From Bacillus infantis (GTDB lineage: Bacteria; Bacillota; Bacilli; Bacillales; Cytobacillaceae), in assembly GCF_020171945.1 (NCBI RefSeq), contig NZ_JAIVAP010000003.1, positions 267,412 through 331,411 of the forward strand: DNA of 64,000 nucleotides. Reading direction: 5' to 3'. The position numbers and the translations under genes were made by a program. Shown piece by piece: positions 17,037 to 25,951 of the stretch. Numbering within the stretch: position 1 is the stretch's first letter; each line of letters opens with the position of its first letter. A model generated the notes under the pieces. That model did not search any database. It saw only the letters and a program-made list of their open reading frames with translations, and was not told the origin of the DNA.

Positions 17037-18569
17037 ATGGTTAAAAAAATCGTGATCATTGGGGCGGGGCCAGGGGGGCTCGCTGCGTCCATGCTCCTAT
17101 CCAGCCGTGGATATGAGGTGGATGTCTATGAGAAGCAGCCTTATCTGGGCGGCAGGACAGGCAGCATAAAGAAGGACGGTTTTACTTTTGACATCGGGCC
17201 TACTTTTCTCAGTATGCCCCATATTGCAGAAGAGCTTTTCGCAGCCAGCGGCCGAAGACTCTCTGACTATCTGCAGCTTAAGGAATTAAAAGAGATGTAT
17301 GAACTGATCTTCGAGGATGCCGGAATCCATATCACAAGCGACCGGAATGAAATGGTCCGCAGGATAGAAGAAAAGTTTCCCGGGAATGGCAATGGCTATC
17401 TCCGGTTTATGGAAGATACAGAGAGGAAAATGTCAGCATTGATGCCCATTCTGCAATCACGGATGGACAGGTATCGGCACTATCTGAGCTGGAAGGTCAT
17501 CAAAGCCCTGCCTGAGCTGTCTCTTGGAAAAAGCCTTTATGATGTGCTTTCCCGTTATTTTGACAGTGAAACGCTTCGTCTGGCATTTACTTTCCAGTCT
17601 AAATATCTGGGGATGTCTCCATGGGAATGCCCTGGCGCTTTTTCGATCCTTTCCTTTATGGAGCACGAGTATGGGATCTACCATCCGATCGGCGGTCTGA
17701 ACCAGCTGCCCGAAGCGATGGCGAAAGTCACCATGGAGCATGGAGGCAGGATACATCTCGGAAAGGGTGTGAAGACCCTTTGGATGGAAGGCAGTGACAG
17801 CAGGGGAATCATCCTTGAATCAGGTGAGAAGGTAGCTGCTGATGAAGTTATCATCAATGCCGATTTTGCCAAGGCAATGAGCACGATCCTTAATGAGGGA
17901 AAACTGAAAAAGTATAAAACCCCCAAACTGGAAAAAAAGAAATACTCCTGTTCAACATTCATGATTTATCTCGGGCTTGATAAGCAGTATGACCTCCCGC
18001 ACCATACCATCTGCTTTGCCGAGGATTACAAAAGGAACGTAGAAGAAATCACGAAAACACTCAGCTTATCCGGGGACCCTTCCATCTACATCCAGAACCC
18101 GTCTGCCACAGACCCGACATTGGCGCCGGAAGGAAAATCTGCACTTTATATTCTTGCACCTGTGCCTAATAACTTCAGCGGCATTGAATGGGATAGCAGG
18201 CAGGAAGAGTTCAGGAATCTTGTTCTGGATATAGTAGAAAAGAAGACCGGTTTTAAAGGCTTGAGGGACCATATAGAATTTGAAAAGATTATCAGCCCTA
18301 AAAACTGGGAAGATGATCTGCATGTCTATAAAGGCGCGACCTTCAATCTTGGGCATCAGCTTTCGCAAATGATGGTGCTGAGGCCGCATAATCGATTTGA
18401 GGAAGCGGGGAATACATGGCTGGTCGGCGGAGGGACTCACCCTGGCAGCGGGCTGCCGACCATATTGGAGTCAGCGAGGATCACGGCAAAAATGATATTG
18501 GAAAAAGACGGGCTGGAATTGCCGGAACAAGATGGCCAAAGCTTCCCGGGACTGGAGGAAGCATTATGA
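17037..18569 (+). CDS. Phytoene desaturase-family (CrtN/CrtI-like) FAD oxidoreductase, first copy
   Basis: A 510-residue flavoprotein. The N-terminal FAD-binding motif is IVIIGAGPGGLAASMLLSSR, followed by GGRTGSI and FDIGPTFLSMP, and the C-terminal VGGGTHPGSGLPTILESAR is the carotenoid-desaturase signature. In C30 carotenoid pathways of Bacillales such enzymes desaturate 4,4'-diapophytoene (CrtN) or oxidise the terminal methyls of the product (CrtP/CrtNb). Which step this copy performs cannot be decided by eye. AAAGGAGG at 17022-17029 supports the ATG at 17037; an in-frame TTG at 17019 is rejected. It is the first gene of a three-gene operon ending in CrtM and overlaps the next gene by four bases. 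Confidence 0.88.
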   Translation: MVKKIVIIGAGPGGLAASMLLSSRGYEVDVYEKQPYLGGRTGSIKKDGFTFDIGPTFLSMPHIAEELFAASGRRLSDYLQLKELKEMYELIFEDAGIHITSDRNEMVRRIEEKFPGNGNGYLRFMEDTERKMSALMPILQSRMDRYRHYLSWKVIKALPELSLGKSLYDVLSRYFDSETLRLAFTFQSKYLGMSPWECPGAFSILSFMEHEYGIYHPIGGLNQLPEAMAKVTMEHGGRIHLGKGVKTLWMEGSDSRGIILESGEKVAADEVIINADFAKAMSTILNEGKLKKYKTPKLEKKKYSCSTFMIYLGLDKQYDLPHHTICFAEDYKRNVEEITKTLSLSGDPSIYIQNPSATDPTLAPEGKSALYILAPVPNNFSGIEWDSRQEEFRNLVLDIVEKKTGFKGLRDHIEFEKIISPKNWEDDLHVYKGATFNLGHQLSQMMVLRPHNRFEEAGNTWLVGGGTHPGSGLPTILESARITAKMILEKDGLELPEQDGQSFPGLEEAL

Positions 18570-20035
18570 AAACAGCGGTTATCGGCGGCGGGATCGGCGG
18601 CATGACATCCGCACTGCTGCTGGCAGACGATGGCCATGAAGTCGTCATTCTCGAAAAGGAAAATAAGCTTGGGGGAAGGCTTTCTTTTATGGAGGAAGGC
18701 GGCTTTCGGATCGACCAGGGGCCAACCATCGTCCTGCTCCCTGATATGATTGAGAGTATTTTGGAAGAAGCGGGGCTTGGCAGGGATCAGTATGAAATGA
18801 TGAGGCTGGACCCGCTCTATAAAATTACTTATCCGGACGGAACCGATTATATCAAGCATGCAGACATAGGTGATCAGGAAAAGGAGATCAGCCGAAAATT
18901 CCCCGAAAGCCTCGCAGGGTTTCAAAGGTTTATGAAGGATATGGACTATCGTTTCCATACGGGCAGACCTCAGTTCCTGGAACGCCCCTTTCTGGAGAAG
19001 GGAGACTTCTGGAATAAGAAGACACTTTCCTCTTTAGCGAAAATGAATGCTCATAAAAGTGTTGATAAGCAGCTTTCATCTTATTTTAAGGATGAAAGGC
19101 TGAGGATTGCCTATGCTCTCCAGACCTTATATATCGGGGGCAATCCGCTGAGCACCCCCGCCATCTACAGCCTTGTGTCTTACAGTGAGCACAAGCATGG
19201 CATTTTTTATGTGAAAGGCGGCTATGCCAGCCTGATCGGAAAACTTGAAGAACTTCTTAAGAAGAAGGGAGTAGAAATACGACTTGGGAGCCGTGTTGAA
19301 AAGCTGCTGACAGACGGCACAAAGGCCAAGGGAGCCATTATCAATGGACAGGAAGAAAAATACGACTCCTTCATCATCAACGGCGATTTTCCTGTAGCGG
19401 AAAAAGAGCTTCTGGACCGCAGGAAAAATTACAAAGCCTCCTCCGGCTGTCTGCTCCTCTACTTCGGGATCGGAAAAGTATATGAGGAAGCGATGGTGCA
19501 CCAGTTTTTCATAGGCCGTGATTTCAATAAAAGCATGGAAGAGATCTTCAAGCAGCAGCTGCTGCCGGAAGAACCCTCTTATTATACATTCTATCCTTCA
19601 GCAATCGATGATTCTCTTGCGCCTGAAGGGAAAAGCGTCCTTTATGCTCTCATACCCGCTCCATCAGGTGAACATACCGACTGGAGCAGTAAGGATGAGT
19701 ATGTTGACAGGATCATCAGCCGGATGGAAAGGGATAGCTTTCCCGGGCTCCGAGACCATATAGAATGGATGAAGGTCAGGACCCCTGAGGATGCACTCCG
19801 CGAGGGACTGTATGGAGGAGGAAGCTTTGGGATAGCTCCTTCCCTGTTCCAGTCAGGCATTTTCCGACCCCAGCTGAAGCCTTTCAAGGAAAAAAACATC
19901 TATGCGGTCGGGGCAAGCGTCCATCCTGGCGGAGGGATCCCGATTGTCCTGCAGGGAGCAAAGATGCTGGCTGATCATATCAAGCTTGAGCATAAAAAGA
20001 ATATACAAACGGAAGGAGTGTCGATCATTGGATAA
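18566..20035 (+). CDS. crtN: Diapophytoene desaturase-family (CrtN-like) oxidoreductase, second copy
   Basis: A 489-residue paralogue of the preceding gene. Residues 2-20 hold the dinucleotide fold (TAVIGGGIGGMTSALLLAD), followed by GGRLSF and IDQGPTIVLLPDM. The stretch LQTLYIGGNPLSTPAIYSL and the C-terminal VGASVHPGGGIPIVLQGAK resemble Staphylococcus CrtN more than the first copy does, so this is the better candidate for the desaturase proper. It starts at ATG 18566 overlapping the previous stop, with GGAGGAAG just ahead; the open frame continues about 50 codons upstream within the first gene but has no credible start. The alternative is that the two copies split desaturase and oxidase roles the other way round. 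Confidence 0.85.
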   Translation: MKTAVIGGGIGGMTSALLLADDGHEVVILEKENKLGGRLSFMEEGGFRIDQGPTIVLLPDMIESILEEAGLGRDQYEMMRLDPLYKITYPDGTDYIKHADIGDQEKEISRKFPESLAGFQRFMKDMDYRFHTGRPQFLERPFLEKGDFWNKKTLSSLAKMNAHKSVDKQLSSYFKDERLRIAYALQTLYIGGNPLSTPAIYSLVSYSEHKHGIFYVKGGYASLIGKLEELLKKKGVEIRLGSRVEKLLTDGTKAKGAIINGQEEKYDSFIINGDFPVAEKELLDRRKNYKASSGCLLLYFGIGKVYEEAMVHQFFIGRDFNKSMEEIFKQQLLPEEPSYYTFYPSAIDDSLAPEGKSVLYALIPAPSGEHTDWSSKDEYVDRIISRMERDSFPGLRDHIEWMKVRTPEDALREGLYGGGSFGIAPSLFQSGIFRPQLKPFKEKNIYAVGASVHPGGGIPIVLQGAKMLADHIKLEHKKNIQTEGVSIIG

Positions 20036-20864
20036 AGCTGCAGCGGCCTATCGCTATTGTGAAGAGGTCATCAAAAATAATTCAGCCACATTTCACCGTG
20101 CTTTTTCTTTCCTGCCGCCTGAGAAAAAAAGGGCTGTCTGGGCCATTTATGCTTTCTGCCGCAGGGTGGATGATATTGTGGACGAAGGAGTGAGCCCAGA
20201 GGAGGAGGTGGCTGCTTTTGAAGAAGAGTTTGCCGTATTTCTCGAAGGCAGGCTGCCCGATCAGGATGTTATGCTGTGGACGGCGCTCAGGGACGTGTTC
20301 GGCAGCTTTGACATGGACAGCACTCCTTTCTTTGAAATGATTGCAGGGCAGAAAATGGATCTGTACAAATCAAGATACAATACAGTCGATGAACTTCTTG
20401 ATTATTCCTATCATGTGGCGAGTACGGTCGGTCTGATGCTGCTCCCTGTCCTTGCGCCTGATAATGCGAAAAAGCTGAAGCATGGCGCCATTAAGCTGGG
20501 GCAGGCTATGCAGATCACCAATATACTGCGGGATATTGGTGATGACCTCAAAAGAGATCGGGTCTATCTCCCTGCAGCATTGATGGAGAAGCACGGATAT
20601 AAGGAGGAAGAACTGCAGTCAGGCCAGCTGAATGCGGCTTTCTTCGCGCTGTTTGAGGAATTGGCGGGAATCGCCGAGCAATATTATGAAGAAGCGCTGG
20701 AAACGATCCATTTTTATCCTCCTTCTTCCAGGACGCCTGTCAAGGGGGCAGCTGTCCTTTACAGAGCCATCCTTAATAAAATCCGGAAGAACGGATATAA
20801 CTCATTTGGAGCTAGGAATTATGTGACGAAGGAAGAAAAAGCAGTGCTCCTCGCTACAATATAA
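20028..20864 (+). CDS. crtM: Squalene/phytoene synthase family, dehydrosqualene synthase CrtM
   Basis: A 278-residue prenyl condensing enzyme expected to join two farnesyl diphosphates into 4,4'-diapophytoene. Both aspartate-rich motifs are intact: DDIVD at 48-52 and DIGDD at 169-173. The start is a TTG at 20028, nine bases after AAGGAG (20013-20018); it overlaps the upstream gene by eight bases, and an ATG-initiated alternative with a good site is not available. B. subtilis yisP, a farnesyl diphosphate phosphatase related to this family, lies at the same place before the MATE gene yisQ, so this gene appears to be its positional counterpart but here within a pigment operon. Confidence 0.92.
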   Translation: MDKAAAAYRYCEEVIKNNSATFHRAFSFLPPEKKRAVWAIYAFCRRVDDIVDEGVSPEEEVAAFEEEFAVFLEGRLPDQDVMLWTALRDVFGSFDMDSTPFFEMIAGQKMDLYKSRYNTVDELLDYSYHVASTVGLMLLPVLAPDNAKKLKHGAIKLGQAMQITNILRDIGDDLKRDRVYLPAALMEKHGYKEEELQSGQLNAAFFALFEELAGIAEQYYEEALETIHFYPPSSRTPVKGAAVLYRAILNKIRKNGYNSFGARNYVTKEEKAVLLATI

Positions 20865-20866
20865 AA

Positions 20867-20890
20867 AAGGCCTGGCTGCCGCCAGGCCTT
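20867..20890 (-). terminator. Terminator between crtM and the MATE gene
   Basis: A 10-bp perfect stem AAGGCCTGGC / GCCAGGCCTT, loop TGCC. The minus strand has TTTTTT directly after it, so it best serves the MATE gene, but it probably also stops the crt transcript. Confidence 0.88.
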
Positions 20891-20899
20891 GCTGTCTCT

Positions 20900-22267
20900 T
20901 TACCCGGCAGCTTCTTTACCTTTGCCGGCCCTGCCGATGAACGATTTTTCCATCCATACTTTAGAGCGCCATCTCCACAGCATGAGGATCCCTCTCAGCC
21001 ATTCATCTGCAATGAAGGCGATCCATACCCCAATAAGCCCAAGTCCGAAATGGATCCCCGCAATATAAGAAATGGTGACAGAAACACCCCACATGGAGAG
21101 GATGCCCATATAGACAGGGAACTTTACATCGCCCGCTGCCCTTAGCGAGCTGATGACAACCAGATTGAAGGAGCGGCCGGGTTCAAGGATGATGGTCAAA
21201 AGAATCAGCGTGCTTCCAACCTTGATGATATCCTGATTGTCCGTAAAGATGCCCAGCAATGAATCTGAGAAAAAGGTGAAAACGACAGCTGCTCCCAAAG
21301 ATATCGCAATAGCGAGCTTCAAGCTTTTGATGCACCTATGATAGGCCGATGCGAATTCTCTTGCGCCGATCATATGCCCGATCATGATTTGGGTTCCCTG
21401 GCTGATGGCGAGGCTGAATAGAAAAATGAACATCATCAGATTCTGGGCATAAACCTTTGCCGTCAAAGCTTCTGTTCCAATCATTGCAACAAAATAGGTA
21501 ATGACCATCTGGGAGGCGTTATAAGACAGCTGCTCACCAGCAGAAGGTATGCCGATTTGCAGGAGATTCCGCAGATGTTCCTTCGGGAAGCGGAAAAGAA
21601 GCCTGAAAGGCAGCTCGCCCTCTGTGCGCCTGATGAGCACCAGGATGGAAGCCGCAAGGCCGATCGTTCTGCTGACAGCAGTAGAAATGGCCACACCCTC
21701 GACACCCAGTACAGGTATTCCCAAAGGGCCGAAGATGAAAAGATAATTTCCAATGACATTCAAAATATTCATCCCGATGGTGATATACATAACATCTCTA
21801 GTAAAACCATAGCTTCTGATGACAGCCCCAATGGTCATGATGAGTGCCTGGACAAAGGAAAAGCCGCCGACAATTACAAGATAAACGTTTGCTTCATCCA
21901 TCAGTTCCGGAGGCAGGTCCATCAGCTTCAGCAAAGACTTGCCAAAAATGATTAAGACGGCACTGAGCAGTATGCCGAAGCAAAGGTTGGTCCCAAGGGA
22001 CACCACCGATATTTCACCGGCTTTTCCGGGCTGTTTTGCCCCCAGGTTCTGGGCAACGAGTATGCTAGTGCCTGTTGCTACAAATCCAAACATCACAATG
22101 ATGAGTGACAGGATTTGGTTTGAAACCCCGACAGCAGCAACAGAGTTATCGGAGTACTGCGACAGCATAAGCGTGTCAGCATTCCCCATGAGCATATGAA
22201 GCAGTATTTCAATGAAAATGGGCCAGGTGAGGGCAAATAAAGTCAAATTTTTTTTCGGTTGTTTCAT
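20900..22267 (-). CDS. yisQ: MATE-family multidrug/sodium antiporter (YisQ-like)
   Basis: A 455-residue protein with about twelve membrane segments, beginning with FALTWPIFIEILLHMLMGNADTLMLSQYSD, the usual MATE opening, and repeating the pattern after residue 240. Such proteins export cationic drugs by exchange with sodium or protons. AGGAGA precedes the ATG at 22267 on the minus strand. It is convergent with the crt operon and occupies the yisQ position of B. subtilis. Substrate unknown. Confidence 0.9.
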   Translation of the reverse strand: MKQPKKNLTLFALTWPIFIEILLHMLMGNADTLMLSQYSDNSVAAVGVSNQILSLIIVMFGFVATGTSILVAQNLGAKQPGKAGEISVVSLGTNLCFGILLSAVLIIFGKSLLKLMDLPPELMDEANVYLVIVGGFSFVQALIMTIGAVIRSYGFTRDVMYITIGMNILNVIGNYLFIFGPLGIPVLGVEGVAISTAVSRTIGLAASILVLIRRTEGELPFRLLFRFPKEHLRNLLQIGIPSAGEQLSYNASQMVITYFVAMIGTEALTAKVYAQNLMMFIFLFSLAISQGTQIMIGHMIGAREFASAYHRCIKSLKLAIAISLGAAVVFTFFSDSLLGIFTDNQDIIKVGSTLILLTIILEPGRSFNLVVISSLRAAGDVKFPVYMGILSMWGVSVTISYIAGIHFGLGLIGVWIAFIADEWLRGILMLWRWRSKVWMEKSFIGRAGKGKEAAG

Positions 22268-22350
22268 ATTGCATTTCTCCTAAACAATTCGGTATGATTC
22301 TTTGTGATAAAAGAGCGCCTCCCCCGGGAAGTCATTATACGCAAAGAAAG

Positions 22351-22370
22351 GGCTGGCAGAAGTGCCAGCC
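22351..22370 (-). terminator. Terminator after the neopullulanase gene
   Basis: Perfect 8-bp stem GGCTGGCA / TGCCAGCC with a 4-base loop; on the minus strand it is followed by CTTTCTTTG. Confidence 0.78.
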
Positions 22371-22393
22371 TTATAAATGATGGTTTGAAATTT

Positions 22394-24160
22394 TTATAGT
22401 TCAAAGGACAATATGGCCGCCCCGTAGGCTTCCAATTCTGCAGACAGGGAATCTGCTTCAGCAGCATATTCTTCCTCCGTCAGCAAATCAATAATTTTTT
22501 TCCCTCTTAGAGGAAAGGGGAGGGAGAATGAAGCTTCTTCATTTGAAGCATTTAAGAGAATGACAATCTTCCTGGTTCCCGAACTTCTGGCAAATGCAGC
22601 AACTGTACTCTCCTCTGGGAGCTCCAGAAACTCCAGAACTCCCTCATTTGCCAGAAGCGGCTCTGATTTACGCAATTGAATAAGCTTTTTTGTATGTTCG
22701 TACATTTCTATGCTGTATTCTTCTTCATCCCATGGCATGCATTCCCGGCATCCAGGATCCATGCCGCCGGAAAGTCCGACTTCATCCCCGTAATAAATGC
22801 AGGGAGTCCCGATATAAGTCATCATGAATGTGAAAATCAGCTTTGCCTTTTCAAGCGATCCCCCGCACTCGGTAAGAACCCTTGGAGTATCATGGCTTCC
22901 AACCAGATTGAAAGCAGCCTCGTTGACATTATCAGGATACATATGGATAACAGAGACCATATTCTCTGCAAATTGGCGGGGACTGATATTTTCTTTCGCA
23001 AATAGATTAAGAACATTTGTCAGGAAAGGGTAATTCATGACAGCATCGAATTGGTCCCCCCTGAGCCATGGCATGCTATCATGCCAGATTTCCCCGAGGA
23101 TATACAGATCTGGCTTGATGCTCTTCACTTCTGCCCGGAATTCGCGCCAGAACTGATGATCGATTTCATTGGCGACATCCAGCCTCCAGCCATCGATATC
23201 AAATTCCCGCACCCAATAACGGCCGACTTCCAGGAGATATTCCTTTGTTTCCGGATTTTGCGTATTGAGCTTTGGCATGGACTCGACGAACGCAAAGGTA
23301 GAATAGTTTGGACGTTCTCCGCCTTCCAGCGGAAATTCTTCAGCATGGAACCAGTCTTTAAATTTGGATTCCTCCTGGTTTTCCAGCAGATCCTGAAAAG
23401 GTCCGAACTGATAGCCGCTGTGATTAAAGACAGCATCAAGCATGACTCTGATTCCCTTTTCATGACAAATCTTCACAAGCTTGCGGAACGTTTCTTTATC
23501 ACCAAACTGGGGGTCGATTTCATAATAATCTATTGTATCATATTTATGATTGGAGTATGCCTTGAATATAGGTGTGAAGTAAATCCCTGTAATGCCCAGG
23601 CCGGCAAGGTAGTCTATATGGTCAATGATTCCCTGGAAATCGCCGCCAAAGAAATTATCAGGCTGGGGCTCCTCGCTTCTCCACGGTTTCGTATCCGGGG
23701 GATTCAATGATTCATCGCCATTAGCGAATCTCTCCGGAAAAATTTGATACCATACCGTATCCTTCACCCATTCCGGAGCCCTGAAAACCTCGCTTGCATG
23801 AAGATAGGGGAAGCAGAAGAGGCTGCCGGGATCTTCAGGAAGCTCGTCAAAGAAGCCTTTTTCAGTATAAACGGCCTGCTCGTCCCCTGACTTCAGGCAA
23901 AAACCATACCGTGTTCTTTTAAACTCCGGCTCTGGCTCAGCCAGCCAGTAATCAAAGAATTCGTCGGTTCCCGTTTTTTTCATCGGGATCCGGCGGCTGG
24001 CCCAGCCGTCTTCATTCCATTCATATTGGTCTCCGTAAATAAGTTCAGCTTCCTCAATATTGCCTTTCTTGGCTTTCAGCCTGATATGGAGTACGCTTTC
24101 GCTATAAGCATATGTAAAGCTGTCAGCAGGCTGGTGAAATATTGACGACCTTTCCAGCAT
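22394..24160 (-). CDS. Neopullulanase / maltogenic amylase / cyclomaltodextrinase (GH13_20)
   Basis: A 588-residue cytoplasmic glycosidase that degrades maltodextrins, cyclodextrins or pullulan. Residues about 1-125 are an N-terminal CBM34-type domain (MLERSSIFHQPADSFTYAY), which mediates dimerisation in this family. The catalytic barrel has DTVWYQIFPERFANGD, the nucleophile in DGWRLDVANE, the acid/base Glu in ILGEIWHD and the third carboxylate in GSHDTPR. GAGGGG precedes the ATG at 24160 on the minus strand; an ATG 27 codons upstream is rejected. It has no signal peptide. It is divergent from mdxE and shares a regulatory region with LacI-type operators. B. subtilis YvdF/BbmA is the counterpart in the mdx locus. 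Confidence 0.92.
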   Translation of the reverse strand: MLERSSIFHQPADSFTYAYSESVLHIRLKAKKGNIEEAELIYGDQYEWNEDGWASRRIPMKKTGTDEFFDYWLAEPEPEFKRTRYGFCLKSGDEQAVYTEKGFFDELPEDPGSLFCFPYLHASEVFRAPEWVKDTVWYQIFPERFANGDESLNPPDTKPWRSEEPQPDNFFGGDFQGIIDHIDYLAGLGITGIYFTPIFKAYSNHKYDTIDYYEIDPQFGDKETFRKLVKICHEKGIRVMLDAVFNHSGYQFGPFQDLLENQEESKFKDWFHAEEFPLEGGERPNYSTFAFVESMPKLNTQNPETKEYLLEVGRYWVREFDIDGWRLDVANEIDHQFWREFRAEVKSIKPDLYILGEIWHDSMPWLRGDQFDAVMNYPFLTNVLNLFAKENISPRQFAENMVSVIHMYPDNVNEAAFNLVGSHDTPRVLTECGGSLEKAKLIFTFMMTYIGTPCIYYGDEVGLSGGMDPGCRECMPWDEEEYSIEMYEHTKKLIQLRKSEPLLANEGVLEFLELPEESTVAAFARSSGTRKIVILLNASNEEASFSLPFPLRGKKIIDLLTEEEYAAEADSLSAELEAYGAAILSFEL

Positions 24161-24178
24161 AAATTTTCCCCTCTCTTG

Positions 24179-24192
24179 TGCAATCGATTGCA
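24179..24192. promoter_or_regulatory. LacI-type operator before the neopullulanase gene
   Basis: TGCAATCGATTGCA is a perfect 14-base palindrome with the central CG typical of LacI-family operators. It lies 19 bases before the neopullulanase start codon. Confidence 0.75.
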
Positions 24193-24296
24193 TCGCAAGT
24201 TGACTTTTATAAAATTTATCAAAGAACAGGCTCTCATTCAAGCTGGAGCTCTCATATCCGATATAAACTTTTTCGGGATAATGTTAAAAAAGGGGG

Positions 24297-24324
24297 TTGT
24301 CAAAATGAAATTAGCAAGTATAAT
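24297..24324 (+). promoter_or_regulatory. Sigma-A promoter for the mdx operon
   Basis: TTGTCA (24297-24302) and TATAAT (24319-24324), spacer 16 bases. It gives a leader of about 150 bases before mdxE. Confidence 0.78.
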
Positions 24325-24338
24325 AAAGTTAAAGTTTG

Positions 24339-24352
24339 TGCAATCGTTTTCA
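24339..24352. promoter_or_regulatory. LacI-type operator downstream of the mdx promoter
   Basis: TGCAATCGTTTTCA shares the left half and central CG of the perfect site at 24179 and sits about 8-21 bases past the expected start of transcription, suited to repression. Confidence 0.65.
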
Positions 24353-24400
24353 CAGGCGGCTGTCCTGAAAAGTACCAGCGGTTATTTTTTTTGAATATGC

Positions 24401-24414
24401 TGATAACGCTTTCA
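24401..24414. promoter_or_regulatory. CcpA-binding cre site in the mdx leader
   Basis: TGATAACGCTTTCA fits the cre consensus (TGNNANCGNNNNCA) well. Its position downstream of the promoter suggests carbon catabolite repression by roadblock. Confidence 0.65.
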
Positions 24415-24437
24415 GCTGTCTTTAATACAGCGATTTG

Positions 24438-24451
24438 TGCAAACGGTTGTA
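24438..24451. promoter_or_regulatory. Third LacI-type operator, before mdxE
   Basis: TGCAAACGGTTGTA resembles the palindrome at 24179 (same TGCAA left arm and central CG). A TATAAT at 24461 follows but has no clear -35 box. Confidence 0.55.
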
Positions 24452-24484
24452 CTAGAAAAATATAATTTCTTTGGAGGGGTCAAA

Positions 24485-25759
24485 ATGAAGAAGGCTTTAT
24501 CATTATTTATGATGATCGTCCTGGTTTTTGGAGTGCTGGCTGCTTGCGGTCCTAAAGATGAAGAAACAGGCACTGCAGGAGAAAAAACAGAAGGCGGTTC
24601 AGACAAACCTGAAAAGCTGATCGTCTGGGAAGATACAGATAAAGGAGTCGCTCTTAAAGATGCGGCAGACAAGTTTGAAGCAGAACACGGCATCAAAATT
24701 GAATTCAAGGAATTGAATATAACAAAGATGCAGGAAAACCTTGCACTGGACGGCAACACAGCCAATGCGCCGGATGTTATCACAATGTCACATGACGGCA
24801 CTGGCCCTGCGATGGTAAAAGGGTATATTAAGGAACTTGAAGTAAGCGACGAGATCCTTGACCAATTTACAAGTTCTTCAGTAGAAGCCCTGAAATATGA
24901 AGGCAAGCTTTACGGACTTCCGAAAGCTACTGAAACACCGGTTTTCATTTATAACAAAGCACTGCTTCCTGAAGTTCCGGAAAACCTGGAAGATCTCTAT
25001 ACTAAATCAAAAGAAGTAACAAAAGACGGAAACTACGGATTCCTTGCAATCTGGGATGACTTCTATCATGCACACGGCGTATTCTCCGGATTCGGCGGAT
25101 ATGTATTCGGCGAGAAAGACAGCAAAGTTGACGTGACTGATATCGGCCTGAATAACGATGCTTCTGTAGAAGCAGCAGATTATATCAAAAAGTGGTATGC
25201 AGAAGGATTATTCCCGAAAGGAATCATCGGTGAAAAATCAAACGACAATATGAACGGCCTATTTAAAGAAGGAAAAGCTATTGCTGTCCAAAACGGACCT
25301 TGGGCGTTCCAGGATTATAAAGATGCAGGCATCGATTATGGTGTAGCAGCTATGCCGAAGCTTCCAAATGGCGAGCCTGTCAAGACATTCATGGGTGTTA
25401 AAGGCTGGTTTGTTACAAACTTCAGCAAAAACCAGGAATGGGCACAGAAATTCGTTGAATTCATCACAAATGAAGAAAATGCCAAAAAGCGTTTTGAACT
25501 GACTGGCGAAATCCCGCCATTGAAATCACTGATGGAAGATCCTGAGTTCGTTAAGAATAACGAAGGTGCTGCAGCAGTAATGGCGCAGTCCCAGTATGCT
25601 GTTCCAATGCCAAGTGTACCGGAAATGGCTGAGGTTTGGGATCCTATGAAAAAAGCGGTAGAAACAATCATCACAGGTAAATCAGAATCCAAAAAAGCGC
25701 TTGATAATGCTGTGAAGACTATTGAACAGCAAATCGAAGCTAACCACAGCGGAAACTGA
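24485..25759 (+). CDS. mdxE: Maltodextrin ABC transporter, substrate-binding lipoprotein
   Basis: A 424-residue extracellular solute-binding protein. A lipoprotein signal peptide ends with lipobox LAAC, Cys21 being the lipidated residue; a short acidic linker and an MBP-type body follow (LIVWEDTDKG, AVQNGPWAFQDYK, GVKGWFVTNFSKN). It delivers maltose or maltodextrins to MdxFG. GGAGGGG at 24473-24479 sets the ATG at 24485. It is the first gene of the operon, under a sigma-A promoter with LacI-type and cre sites, and is followed by a hairpin that probably keeps its expression above that of the permeases. Confidence 0.93.
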   Translation: MKKALSLFMMIVLVFGVLAACGPKDEETGTAGEKTEGGSDKPEKLIVWEDTDKGVALKDAADKFEAEHGIKIEFKELNITKMQENLALDGNTANAPDVITMSHDGTGPAMVKGYIKELEVSDEILDQFTSSSVEALKYEGKLYGLPKATETPVFIYNKALLPEVPENLEDLYTKSKEVTKDGNYGFLAIWDDFYHAHGVFSGFGGYVFGEKDSKVDVTDIGLNNDASVEAADYIKKWYAEGLFPKGIIGEKSNDNMNGLFKEGKAIAVQNGPWAFQDYKDAGIDYGVAAMPKLPNGEPVKTFMGVKGWFVTNFSKNQEWAQKFVEFITNEENAKKRFELTGEIPPLKSLMEDPEFVKNNEGAAAVMAQSQYAVPMPSVPEMAEVWDPMKKAVETIITGKSESKKALDNAVKTIEQQIEANHSGN

Positions 25760-25779
25760 TCTATAGCAATAAAGGAAAG

Positions 25780-25806
25780 GGCGGTACTCCTTGGTGGAGT
25801 ACTGCC
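25780..25806 (+). terminator. Hairpin between mdxE and mdxF, partial terminator
   Basis: GGCGGTACTCC / GGAGTACTGCC form an 11-bp stem with one G-T pair and loop TTGG, followed by a weak T-poor tail. It probably attenuates or protects the 3' end of the mdxE mRNA. Confidence 0.6.
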
Positions 25807-25951
25807 TCCCATTTTATTAAGCAGTCAAAAGAGCAGGATTTTAAGAGATATACTCCTTTTTGTCTGCTTCAGAAGACAATAATGCCGCAAAGAAAGATCC
25901 ACTAAAAAAATCGCCCTTTATGGGAATCAGATAGAAAGGGGCATCCTTTCA

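Noticed and set aside
24305-24394. Possible 29-residue leader peptide before mdxE
   Set aside because: Its ATG lies between the -35 and -10 boxes of the clear mdx promoter, so it would not be in the transcript.
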